DNA of 64,000 nucleotides from Megaustenia siamemsis (lineage: Eukaryota; Mollusca; Gastropoda; Stylommatophora; Ariophantidae): the NCBI GenBank assembly GCA_032433765.1, contig JAVIAB010000073.1, positions 67,016,205 to 67,080,204 of the forward strand, given 5' to 3'. The translations under genes were made by a program, and so were the position numbers. Positions 13,415 through 23,812 of the stretch are shown here, one piece after another. Position 1 is the first letter of the stretch, and each line of letters begins with the position of its first letter. The notes beneath the pieces were generated by a model, which was not told the DNA's origin, did no database searches, and was given only the letters and a program-made list of their open reading frames with translations.

Positions 13415-15597
13415 TGTACTCCAGTGTTAATAATGTCTGTATATATTTGTGGATTTCAATTGAATCTATGAACTATTCACGTAAAGGGTTTCATCTTTTG
13501 CTAAGTGTTTAACAATGTCCTTATTTACAAACTTGATAATACTAAAACCCTTACATACAAAAGCAAAGTGGTTTGATTAAATAATGTCTCAAATCTCTAT
13601 CTTTGATGTTGCTTTTTTTTTAGGTGCCACTAGTTTACTTAATAAAAATGTTCACTGAATTATGGATTTGAGAAACTTTCTTTCACTTTTACTTCAAACA
13701 TTGTTATGTACATGTTGCTGTTGTTACTGTTATGTTGCAGCATACTCCATATGTTTAACCTAGTACTGGTTTGCCTCAAATGTACATCACCTCTAGAATG
13801 TTGACCTTATCTTCATTCACTAACAAACTACAGTATGTGTAACACCAATTATGACACACACCATAATCACTTAGGTGATGGGGATACAGTTTATCAATAA
13901 ACTTGCTTGCATTTTTGCTGCAAAATGTACCTTATATAATATATATAAAGTTATTGTGTGAGATTCTGCAATAAATATTGTAGCTGTAGCCTGTAGCTTT
14001 TGACAATGAGGGTTAAAGTACTTTAGTGGTCTCTATTTAGCAGTGGTAGTGCACAGGGCTACTGATCAGAAGGTTCCAGATTCATCTCACAAGTGTAGTG
14101 GATGCATTTTTTAAAATCTGGTTGACATAACTTTGGGTTCACCCAGTCTAAAAAAAATTGGTACCAGAGATTTTTCTGGGAAATAAGGGCAGCCTGACGT
14201 TACATTGACCACATAACCCAAAAATAGGCTCTTCTACATTTGTTCTTCATCTATTCTTCTACATATGCCTAGCAATCATGGAAGGAACCTTTACTGGATT
14301 TTGAATTGGCTTTAGCTGTAGGCAAGCCATACATTCTGTATCTTGTTATAAGCAGATAGATCTTGCTGTTACAAAAACAACTCTCTATTTATCAACTTGG
14401 ACACAGCTCTTGTTTTCATCACAAAGTAGTATTTTAGCTACTGGCCTACTATATTTTTGCAGCATTTATGGTGAAGATGACTACAGTGTAATGAGTGAAT
14501 TGGTATTTTGTTTCAGTGGTTCTAACTTGTGACACCACATAACAAGCACTAACTGAATTAATATGCATGTATATTGTTTTAGTGAATTTGAGAAGAAACA
14601 TTTTAGCAGCTAACTGATATAACATGTTTGGGTGTAAAATATTGAATATTTAACTATAAAAAGTCAATAAATTGAAGCTGTGACTTCATCTAGTTTAGTT
14701 TAGTCAACAGGTCATCCTTATTGCACATCAGACAAATCCATAAGGGCTCAGATCTCCTTTGAATTGTATCCCTCAATGTGTATCAACTACCGACACTGAT
14801 GTTGTGTTTGTTAACAGGTGTTCTTTGGATACCTGAGTAGCACTCCCTTCTGGCATCTCCTGTCTTGATATGATATTCACACAGTCTGTTCTTGACTGCT
14901 GATTCATGGCTACTTTTTTAGTTGGTTTTTTTTGTCCAGTGTCCCTGAGGACATTTAGAATGCCTGTGCAGTCCATTACCCTTCTGCACTTGATATAGCC
15001 AAACTGGCAAGTCTATCACTACCTCTTACACATGCATGCCTTGGCACTTTGAGTCACTGAGGAAGCACACATGAGTATATGTCATAAGCCATGTTTATGC
15101 TTTAGTAATAGCCATCATCTTCATGGTCATACTACTTACACTATGCACTGTCTTCCTTCACAGTTCTACCTGAAACTATTCTATCACACTCTCTGTCCAC
15201 TAATTGTAACATCCAGAACTGGTGGTTTAATGACGATTGGCTAACAAATTAGGGAACTTCAAACCTTCAGTCAATTGTGTGGATCTACTGTTCAATGTCA
15301 CTCAGGTGTCATCAGCAATGTAATTGTTGCTGTAGGACACCCATGGTTACAACTTGAGGAACTTATCTTCACGAGAAAGATCCTGTCTGTAATCATTTAT
15401 TGGATCGTGACATGCTGATTATGGTGGCTGTTAGGAAAAATCTGAACATTAGGGGTTAGGCTAGATATATTAAGGATGAATGAAGCTATTAGTGTGTACA
15501 CAGTCTGTCATTTTGTTTAAAGCAAATGCCTTGTGGTCATTTCTTGTAACCAGCATTTTAGGCTATGAGTCTCCAGTTGCTCTGAACTCCTCTTTGC
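13415..15597. other. AT-rich stretch with one old SINE
   Basis: Contains a decayed SINE at 14033-14235. A minus-strand open frame at 14773-14976 may be a transposon scrap but could not be assigned. Nothing else supported. Confidence 0.45.
14033..14235 (+). mobile_element. Decayed tRNA-derived SINE (S1 family)
   Basis: Retains the post-tRNA body of S1: TTGGGTTCACCCAGTCTA, then TTGGTACC, TTTTTCTGGGAAA and GACCACATAACCCAAAA, in the same order as the copies at 45181 and 46483. The tRNA-like head is barely readable. Confidence 0.6.
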
Positions 15598-16320
15598 TTG
15601 CTATCACCCAATGACTAAAAGAATACACCTCTTCATCATATACCTTAAAATGAACGTTAAGTAGGTGTGTATGCGTTGTGGTTTGCCGTAGAACTGTGAA
15701 ATGTGAACCTTTCAGCCCAACACATATGACTTCAACATAACATTTTTGAGTAGCAGGGTTGTCTTCCCACTTCAATCTCTACTTACTTGGTCAGGCTAGA
15801 CTGGATAGCAATACTAAAAAAAAGGAAGAAAAAAGTGGTATGGTGACAGCTTTACGTGGTAATGGACGAAACAAAAGTCGACGTTTCGGCCAAGTAGGCC
15901 TTCATCTGGACGAACAACAAACACAAAAATTATATATAACGATATATTAACAAATCTAACTACATGACGATAATATGCTAGATACTAAAGAGAGGAAAAA
16001 TAAAAAATGGTCACTTCCCTGTGTTCCTGAGCTGGGTCAGTCTCCAAATGGACTAAATTGATACGGCAGGACCAACTATAATTCTTCCTTTTTTTTAGTA
16101 TTGCTATTATCATCAGCTTTACAGCAGCTTCGCATCTCTACGCATCTTGGTGCATCTTGATGCCTTTACCTCTACTAGACTGGATAGTCTGCTGCTAGAG
16201 ACACCAGGAAGAGGTTGAGTAGACTCTGAGTGGTTCTGGTTCACTGATCCTGGTGCAAGTCATCAACTATGATTTGCTAACAACTCTGGTGCTGTCAGGC
16301 GCCTTGACCTCCTGAATTCC
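15598..16320 (+). repeat. Dispersed repeat R1, copy 2, split by an insertion
   Basis: Matches 35040-35395 on both sides of 15809-16183. The 13-bp sequence CTAGACTGGATAG occurs at 15796-15808 and again at 16184-16196, so the inserted segment generated a target-site duplication. Confidence 0.75.
15809..16183. mobile_element. 375-bp insertion with perfect inverted repeats and a 13-bp TSD
   Basis: Flanked by CTAGACTGGATAG on both sides. Sequence from 15805 (ATAGCAATACTAAAAAAAAG, continuing GAAGAA) is perfectly inverted at 16082-16107, giving 26-bp inverted repeats. An extra 76 bp lie between the right inverted repeat and the right TSD. On the minus strand, 15880-15912 carries a hammerhead-like core: CAGATGA, a GGCC/GGCC stem, then GAAAC. 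It could be a Penelope-type terminal piece or a MITE. No coding capacity. Confidence 0.6.
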
Positions 16321-16519
16321 TTTTGATTATATCATTGGCTCCTTCACTTTTCATTTACTTCTTCATGGTTTCTTTAAACTCATGTATGCTACAATTGGAC
16401 TTACATTGTAAAGATGGTGGATGTAGGTCATGTTCTCTCGATCGCTGCAGAAAGTGCATTCGGGGTCTGATTAATTTTGGTTCTCCATTGCACTTTTCTG
16501 AATTAAAGTAAAAATGGTG

Positions 16520-16960
16520 ATCTACTTATTACATCGGCGCCGCTAAAGCGAAGTCGTATGCCAGCAACAGTCCCTTTTTGACAAATCAAGTGTTGTGAAT
16601 GCGACCTTCCACCGTCTAGACTTGATCAGCGCTTTACGTCACATTGGTGCTGTTCATTACCGTTGTTGGAATTCCTTGAAACAAGTTATTTCCATGCTAC
16701 TCATTAATGTAAACTACTTCATCAGCCGCAGTTTTATCTCTTTGGGGAATTTGCACCGTGTTTTGTTCATCGTAGGCTGCTTTCACTAGAGGAATCATGA
16801 ATCTAAAGGAAGCGAAATTGTTGCGTGTATGACGTTGTGTGCTATGTCATCGTAATGGCTCATCGTACATCCCTAGACCAGCCGTACGCTAATCTTATGG
16901 TCTGTTGTTTGATGTGCAACGGGGATAATCTGACAACAAACTGTGTGTCTATATGTTCGG
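16520..16960. other. CpG-richer stretch of unknown nature
   Basis: Base composition differs from the AT-rich neighbourhood (for example GGCGCCGCTAAAGCG near 16538). It adjoins repeat R3 but is not found beside the second R3 copy. The open frame at 16595-16789 has no recognisable domain. Confidence 0.35.
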
Positions 16961-16961
16961 A

Positions 16962-17452
16962 ATTGGAGTCAACAACGATGGTCTAAGATCATCAAGCGCT
17001 CTACATTTTAAAAAAAATATGACGATCATTTTCAAGAGGATGTGAACTTCCAGTATATGGTGGATAGACGGCGGGAACAATTGAAGGCTATGCATGAAAA
17101 CTGTTCCTTGTTGCAGTTTCCTCATATTCGAAGTCCGGCTTGTTCAGGAGCTACTGAGTTAAGTGCTTTGTGCACACCATGAACTGTGTCTCTCATCCGT
17201 TTTGATAATGTTTTGATATTCCATTTGTTTACGATAAATGATGATATCATCGTATGACATGGAACAGTTGGCTGTGTTCACTTTCTGCACGGTTTCGCCT
17301 TATGTCTTTTGGCATGTGCTGAGACTGCTACGATGGGGACTACAGTTACCTTTCTTTGTTTGGGAGATGAGATATTAATTCGGATGATTCCACTGGCACT
17401 GGCAGTTGAGCAATTATGGATTTTAATTCGTTTGCAGTGATACTGGGGCCTT
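16962..17452 (-). repeat. Dispersed repeat R3, copy 1, with a 36-codon frame
   Basis: About 490 bp similar to 23316-23812. Near one end, on the minus strand (17457-17346), an ATG opens a 36-codon frame reading MEGPSITANELKSIIAQLPV and then VESSELISHLPNKER. The other copy has a 35-codon equivalent whose indel relative to this one is six bases. Neither a known domain nor a polymerase is visible. Confidence 0.6.
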
Positions 17453-17520
17453 CCATAACCAAATAACCAAATGCTGCAATTATTAATTTGTAGCTGATTG
17501 TGTAATTAATCTCTCCTGTA

Positions 17521-17851
17521 AAGGTAAAGGTAAAGTACGAGACTTGAACCGGCGTCCTAGCACGCGAGTTTACACCCATATGTGCTCGGCCGCCGATCCA
17601 GAAATGTTCGGATATTTCTGTATAGTGTAGCCTCAAGCATCGAAACTCAGATGCGAAGCGACATTCCTCGCCTTCCCAGGATAATACTCTGGTACCCATT
17701 TCTGCCAACGGCTGGGTCTACCGTGGGGGTATTTTTTTTTTCCAACCATGAGTACAATTCACACTGCTCCCAGCGGGAATCGAACACGGGTTGTCCGAAC
17801 GTCGGCAATCCAGTCGGGTGGTTTTCCCAACTAGGCTACCGAGGCCCCCCA
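17521..17851 (-). mobile_element. tRNA-derived SINE (S2 family) with TSD
   Basis: Flanked by the 14-bp repeat TAATCTCTCCTGTA at 17507-17520 and 17852-17865. On the minus strand the head carries an A-box-like TAGCCTAGTTGG and a B-box GTTCGATTCC, so it should have an internal Pol III promoter. The tail side is (GGTAAA)n-like. A second, older copy lies at 32943-33222. Confidence 0.85.
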
Positions 17852-17889
17852 TAATCTCTCCTGTATATAGTTTTAATATCTAGCTGTTC

Positions 17890-18062
17890 TTATTATTTCC
17901 TTCCTCATTTGTTTTTCAGCGTCAAGGGGAGGTATAGTCTATGGTCTTTTGCTCTTCTGTTGGCTTATCTTGCTGTTATGTTTCCTAGTGTTTCTAATAT
18001 TTCAACAATCCAATCTTTTACATGGTCTGGCTGTATTAGTGCTTCAGAGAATGTAATTCTTA
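17890..18062 (-). mobile_element. L-B LINE 3' fragment
   Basis: Minus-strand text matches the C-terminus of the 10-kb L-B copy (WIVEILETLGNITA..NRRAKD..LYLP). Only about 170 bp remain. Confidence 0.65.
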
Positions 18063-19170
18063 CTGTTAATTAGGGTCACCTGAGAAACACATATGGGATA
18101 TTCTTCAATAATTTTAACACTTTATTTGTTACATTTCTTGTTAAAACATTGCAAACTTGTTATATAATTGGGGATTTAATTATATATTTTGTATGCTTCA
18201 TAAATTTATAATTGAGCATAATACTTGAGCCAAATTATATGTAGTGTGATGAAAACCTGTGTTGCTAAACTAATTGTAATTTCTCAGTCATTTAGAAAGC
18301 CACATTATTGCATGAAAAATTGAGAATGTTTGCTTTGTAATATTTAAAACTGAATGTACTTTTCAAACAATTGAATTTTCTGTTTTCATTTGTGGACAAA
18401 TTATTGCAGTGTTACTCATAAGCTGAGATAAAGATAAACAGTATCAGAGTGTAGCACCTACATTTCTCTTGGGTAAATCTTGAGGTGGAGGTTGGGGGTG
18501 TTTAGTTAGTACTGATAAAAAAGCACAGCAAGAAACTTTGCTAATCCACCCAATGAAGAGTAAACACAGGTACCAATATTAAAATGTTTATTGTCATTTT
18601 GTGCCTTATTAGGTAAAACTAATGAACTAAAAGGCAAGATGTTTGCATTATAAGGATGTCTTAAGCTAGTATCAGTAACATAAAACATAATGACAAATTG
18701 CAACACATGAATGTAGTGTTGTTTTCTTGTTTATAATGGTAGTACCAATGCACTAATCTTTATACTAAATATATAAAATACTGACATCAAGTATAGTTCT
18801 TTTGATTTTGTTATTAATCACCACCAAGTTGAAATGGCATCCTTCATAGGGAAATGTGTTTTGTATTATTGTGTCATTTAAATTGTTCCTTTTAAACGTT
18901 TATATGGCTACAACAGATGTTCAACTTGCTTCAGGGTTGTTATTCATAGACTCCTCTGGCTTGGCTAAAGCTTCTTTGGGATGGCCAAAGAATAATGGTT
19001 TAGCATATGTTAAATTTTGTTGCTATTGTTGTTTATCAATTCTGTGTGGTTGACTAAACCACTCACCTTAACTATCTGGTATATTTCTTCTCTCTCTGCT
19101 TTCCTTTGTCTCTTCTTCACTCATTTTTTCCACTTATTACAAACTATTTCAGCTGTTACCTTCTCACTAC
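18063..19170. other. AT-rich stretch, nothing recognised
   Basis: No exon, RNA gene or known repeat supported. Confidence 0.45.
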
Positions 19171-19470
19171 GTAGTTAACCAACTGACTTTGGTTGCTCAT
19201 TGAACCATTTTGTCACCAAGGCCATGACATCTGCAACAAAGTCGAATTGTTGTCCCTTTGGAGAATTTTTTTAAGGGTCAGAACAAATGAAAGCCACATG
19301 ATGACAGATTGGGGCTATAGGCTGGGTGTTGCAGAATTTCCCACCATTTCCTTGCTAACACTTCCTGCTCAATGTTCACGACATGTGGATGAGCATTGTC
19401 ATGCAACAGAATCACACCACACGAAAGCATGTCAAGTCTCTTATGGCTGTATGCAGATTGTCTAGTGTGT
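19170..19470 (-). pseudogene. Mariner-like transposase relic
   Basis: Minus strand reads LLHDNAHPHVVNIEQEVLA, then WWEILQHPAYSPNLSSCGF and HLF, the usual order of the last two catalytic blocks of mariner transposases, followed by a frame-shifted KWFNEQPKSVG. The third catalytic aspartate position (normally an S-D-hydrophobic-H-L-F block) is G here, and stops interrupt the frame, so it is inactive. Terminal inverted repeats not found. Confidence 0.72.
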
Positions 19471-19910
19471 CTTTATTATGACATAGGTGACATCATCACG
19501 CCTACTATGTATTGTCCACTTTGCACAGCTCGGGCTGGTTTCATTTGAACATGCCTCATGTGTATGTATATATATATTAAAAAAAAAACAATTTCTTATA
19601 TTGTTACATATTTGGCACTTTTGTGTGTGAGAGAGAGAAAGAGAGGTCTTGTAATCTGTCATTGTTGCACATTGCTAGTTACTTTTACTGGTGAAACGTT
19701 ATTCATCATTTTGCACATTATTTTCTATTATTTCTTTAATACAAGGGAATTAATTGATTTGCTGATGTGAATAGATAAGAAATAAAATTAAACATTTTTT
19801 TAAAACCGTTCTTTTGAACTTTGTGATTTTGTTTTTCTTGTTAGTCCCATTAAACATACCCAATACTAAAGCTGAAAAAGCTAATTCAATTCTTTGTTAT
19901 TCTGCTTTAT

Positions 19911-20174
19911 AAAAAAAAAAGTAAAAGTAAAGTACCCTAGTCACGCCAAGTGGCGTATAGGGAATATGGTGTTAGTGACCATAAATTTTACAGACCTTCG
20001 GCACATGATTTTTGGGGTAATGTGGTCGGTGTTACGCCCTTGCCGCTTTACTTTCCCAGAAAAAAATCCGGTACCCATTAAAGGCTGGTTGAACCGGAAG
20101 CCGTCGGTTGGGATCGAACCCTACCTCTTGTCCTTTGTAGTCCAGTTCACTAACCACTGAGCTATCGCGGCTCA
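19911..20174 (-). mobile_element. tRNA-derived SINE (S1 family) with TSD
   Basis: 12-bp repeat ATTCTGCTTTAT at 19899-19910 and 20175-20186. On the minus strand it starts with a tRNA-like head (GAGCCGCGATAGCTCAGTGG; B box GGTTCGATCCC), then the S1 body and an A-rich tail. Other copies: 45181, 46483, 57295, and older ones at 14033 and 43966. Confidence 0.9.
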
Positions 20175-20526
20175 ATTCTGCTTTATCTCCAGTTCAAAGT
20201 TCGGCGACAGAGAAAGCAAAAAATTGGGTGAACCTTGACTGCATAAGTGTACAAAGTTCTGTATGAAGAGGAACATGCGAGAGAAGGTGCTATGGCAACT
20301 AGGTCAACCTGAAAGACACATAAAGCAAGCAAAACCATGCTGGTTAATAATGATTAAAATTGGCACGTAAGGAGAGGGCGGCTCCAGACAAGCATATCGA
20401 GAGGGTTACTATCACGCTTGGAGACAACTAAAGGAGGCTCAGGAAGAGTAGACGGTTAGTGGAGTCGGAGAGCAGATGGGAAGGTAGCGGTGAATGATTC
20501 TGATTACCGCATAGAGGGTGATAGGT

Positions 20527-22097
20527 GAGAGCAAGTACTATTTTATGTCAGAAAGGGGGGGGGGGGTGAGAGCAAGTACTATTCTATGTCAGAAGGAGGA
20601 GGGGGAACGGGTAGAGGGGGTGAGAGCAAGTACTATTCTATGTCAGAAGGAGGAGGGGGAACGGGTAGAGGGGTGAGAGCAAGTACTATTCTATGTCAGA
20701 AGGAGGAGGGGGAACGGGTAGAGGGGGTGAGAGCAAGTACTATTCTATGTCAAAGGGAGGAGGGGGAACGGGTAGAGGGGGTGAGAGCAAGTACTATTCT
20801 ATGTCAAAAGGAGGAGGGGGGCGGGTAGAGGGGGTGAGAGCAAGTACTATTCTATGTCAGAAGAAGGGGGGGGGGGGTAGAGGGGGTGAGAGCAAGTACT
20901 ATTCTATGTCAGAAGAAGGGGGGAACGGGTAGAGGGGGTGAGAGCAAGTACTATTCTGTGTCAGAAGGAGGGGGCGGGTAGAGGGGGTGAGAGCAAGTAC
21001 TATTCTATGTCAGAAGGAGGGGGCGGGTAGAGGGGGTGAGAGCAAGTACTATTCTATGTCAGAAGGAGGGGGCGGGTAGAGGGGTGAGAGCAAGTACTAT
21101 TCTATGTCAAAGGAGGAGGGGGGTGTAGAGGGGGTGAGAGCAAGTACTATTCTATGTCAGAAGGAGGGGGGGCGGGTAGAGGGGGTGAGAGCAAGTACTA
21201 TTCTATGTCAGAAGAAGGGGGGGAACGGGTAGAGGGGGTGAGAGCAAGTACTATTCTATGTCAGAAGGAAGGGGGGGGGACGGGCAGAGGGGTTAGAGCA
21301 AGTACTATTCTATGTCAGAAGGAGGGGGGCGGGCAGAGGGGGGGTGAGAGCAAGTACTATTCTATGTCAGAAGGAAGGGGGGGCGGGCAGAGGGGGTGAG
21401 AGCAAGTACTATTCTATGTCAGAAGAATGGGGGGGGGCGGGTAGAGGGGACGAGAGCAAGTACTATTCTATGTCAGAAGGAAGGGGGGGCGGGCAGAGGG
21501 GGTGAGAGCAAGTACTATTCTATGTCAGAAGAAAGGGGGGGGCGGGTAGAGGGGGTGAGAGCAAGTACTATTCTATGTCAGAAGGAAGGGGGGGCGGGCA
21601 GAGGGGGTGAGAGCAAGTACTATTCTATGTCAGAAGAAGGGGGGGGGCGGGTAGAGGGGGTGAGAGCAAGTACTATTCTATGTCAGAAGGAGGAGGGGGA
21701 ACGGGTAGAGGGGGTGAGAGCAAGTACTATTCTATGTCAGAAGGAAGGGGGGGGACGGGCAGAGGGGGTTAGAGCAAGTACTATTCTATGTCAGAAGGAA
21801 GGGGGGTGGCGGGCAGAGGGGGTGAGAGCAAGTACTATTCTATGTCAGAAGGAGGGGGGGGGGCAGAGGGGGGGGGGGTGAGAGCAAGTACTATTCTATG
21901 TCAGAAGGAAGGGGGGGCGGGCAGAGGGGGTGAGAGCAAGTACTATTCTGTGTCAGAAGGAAGGGGGGGCGGGCAGAGGGGGTGAGAGCAAGTACTATTC
22001 TATGTCAGAAGAAGGGGGGGCGGGTAGAGGGGACGAGAGCAAGTACTATTCTATGTCAGAAGGAAGGGGGGGGGCGGGTAGAGGGGACGAGAGCATC
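20527..22097. repeat. G-rich minisatellite, about 30 units of 41-58 bp
   Basis: Each unit has a near-invariant core (GAGAGCAAGTACTATTCTAT then GTCAGAAG) and a variable G-rich part with runs of 3-12 G. I count about 30 cores plus a truncated last one at 22086. The core contains the palindrome AGTACT. The array lacks stops in several frames, which creates long open frames of no coding meaning. Runs of G on the + strand give potential for G-quadruplexes in every unit. Confidence 0.95.
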
Positions 22098-23270
22098 CTG
22101 GCGTGAGGTGCTACCATCACTCGCTACAGATCAGGTAGAAGAAAGAACCTGTTTCTTAATGGAGGCCTCAGTGAAAGAAATCTAGCATCAAGTGGGCTTC
22201 ATGTAGGAGGTCATCATCCGGGCAAAGACAATGAAGTCCCAGTGACGTGAATAGGAAAGAGTTCTTGCAAGATGTCGGGTGAAGAGTCGTAGCGGAGGAA
22301 TCTATGGGAGTCAGTAGGTTTGTAGAAGACCGCGGTATGTAGACCAGAGACACCAACGGAAACTGATATCTAGGAAGGAGACAGAAGAGGTGGAAATGTA
22401 GGAAGTGATGTGGGTCAAGGAGTGAATATGTCCAACATGCTCGCTGAATAGGGAGATTTCCACCTTGGACTGGTCAGTTAGACCAATGAAGTCGGCAATG
22501 TCTTCTTCTTCTTTTCTCTTTCACTGATACCTAAAAGGTGTCGTGGTTTATATCATTTGTCGTTCTTGTACTGCTCGAGTTGTCTGAATTTATCCTTTGT
22601 TGTTACATGTCTCTGTCACTGCATCTATCCATCTTCTTCTGGGTCTTCCTCTTGGTCTTTTCCCATGCATTCTCGAGAAGAACGCCCTTGATGGTGATTG
22701 GTGAGGATTCATTCTGACCAGGTGACCAAACCATTTAAATTGTTGTTGTTCTATATATTCTTGGCAGGGTTTTGTTCCTACTATTTTTCTTATGGTTTCA
22801 TTTGGTATTCTATCTCTTCTTGTGTTGTTTGTTACTTTTCTCAAGCATCGCATCTCACATGTATTGATCTTTCTTAAATGTGATTTAGAAAGGGTCCATG
22901 TTTAACTTTCATAGCATAAAGTTGGTATGAAGATGCTATTTATCATTTGTTGTTTAGCTGGCATAGAAATGTTTGGATGTCTTAGCAATGGTGAAAGCTG
23001 GTATGTGACAGCTTTTTTGTATTCTCATGTCAATTTCTCTGTCTAGTTTTCCATCTTCTGTGAACATTGTGCCTAAATACTCGTCAATGTACCTACGATA
23101 AATAAGGTGAACAGAACCTTGGTAGGTGTGGTTGATCTAGTGTTACGAGTAACCCATGAACACACAAGCGTAGCTAGGAACAATTTTGGTGCCCACTGCC
23201 ACACCCCTGATTTGGGTAAATAAGTTGCCATCGAAGTCGAAAGAGTTGAGGCTAGGGGCCTAGTTCTGCT
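22088..23270 (-). pseudogene. Penelope-like element RT relic, split by a LINE
   Basis: Minus strand, upstream part (23250-23083): FDFDGNLFTQIRGVAVGTK then IVPSYACVFMGY, the QxxGxxMGTKxAPSYAxxFMG block of Penelope-like RTs, then HLIYRRYID. After the LINE at 22503-23082 the text resumes DIADFIGLTDQSKVEI, then SVSFLDISF, VFYKPTDSHRFLRYDSS and DDDLLHEAHLMLDFF, the thumb region. Joining the flanks puts the insertion inside the YIDD catalytic box. Frameshifts and stops elsewhere. No GIY-YIG domain found downstream; the G-rich array begins instead. Confidence 0.8.
22503..23082 (-). mobile_element. L-B LINE 3' fragment inside the Penelope relic
   Basis: Minus strand encodes MRCLRKVTNNTRRDRIPNET through HGKRPRGRPRRRWIDAVTET, nearly identical to the C-terminus of the 52.3-kb L-B copy. 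The 3' end is at 22503 (CTTCTTCTTTTCTC side). No clear target-site duplication; the flanks join without loss. Confidence 0.88.
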
Positions 23271-23315
23271 AGACGGAGGAGGACGTATGTTGCTATTGAT
23301 TTTTAGCTTCTCTAA

Positions 23316-23812
23316 TTGGAGTCAAACACGATGTCCTAACAGCATCAAGCGCTATACATTAAAAAAAATATGACGATCATCATTTTCAGGAGGACGTTAA
23401 CTTCCGGTCAATATGGTGGTTAGCGGCAGGAACCATTGAATGATATGTCTGAAAATTGTTCCTTATTGCAGTTTCCTCATATTCCAAGTCCGGCTTGTTG
23501 CAGGAGCTACTGAGTTAAGTGTTCTGTGCACACCGTGAGCTGTGTGTTTCATCCGTTTTGGTCATGTTTGGATATTCCGATTGTTTACAATGCATGATGA
23601 TATCGTGTGACAGGGAACAGTTGGCTGAGTTCACTTTCTGCGCGGTTTCGCCTTATGTCTTTTGGCGTGTGCTGAGACTGCTATGATGGGGTCTACAGCT
23701 AACTTTCTTTTTTTTGGGGGAGATGCGTTAGTAATTCGGACGATTCTACTCGCACGGCCGGTTGAGCAATTATGAATTTTAATTCGTTTGCAGTGATACC
23801 TTCCATAAAAAT
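23316..23812 (-). repeat. Dispersed repeat R3, copy 2
   Basis: Similar along its whole length to 16962-17452. The minus-strand frame from 23811 reads MEGITANELKFIIAQPAVRV and continues to a TAG after 35 codons. It abuts the 24-bp array directly. Confidence 0.6.

Noticed and set aside
20586..22185. Long open frames (up to 161 codons) rich in GGGG/ESKYYSMSE repeats
   Set aside because: They are produced in several frames at once by the stop-free G-rich minisatellite; no start context, introns or homology.
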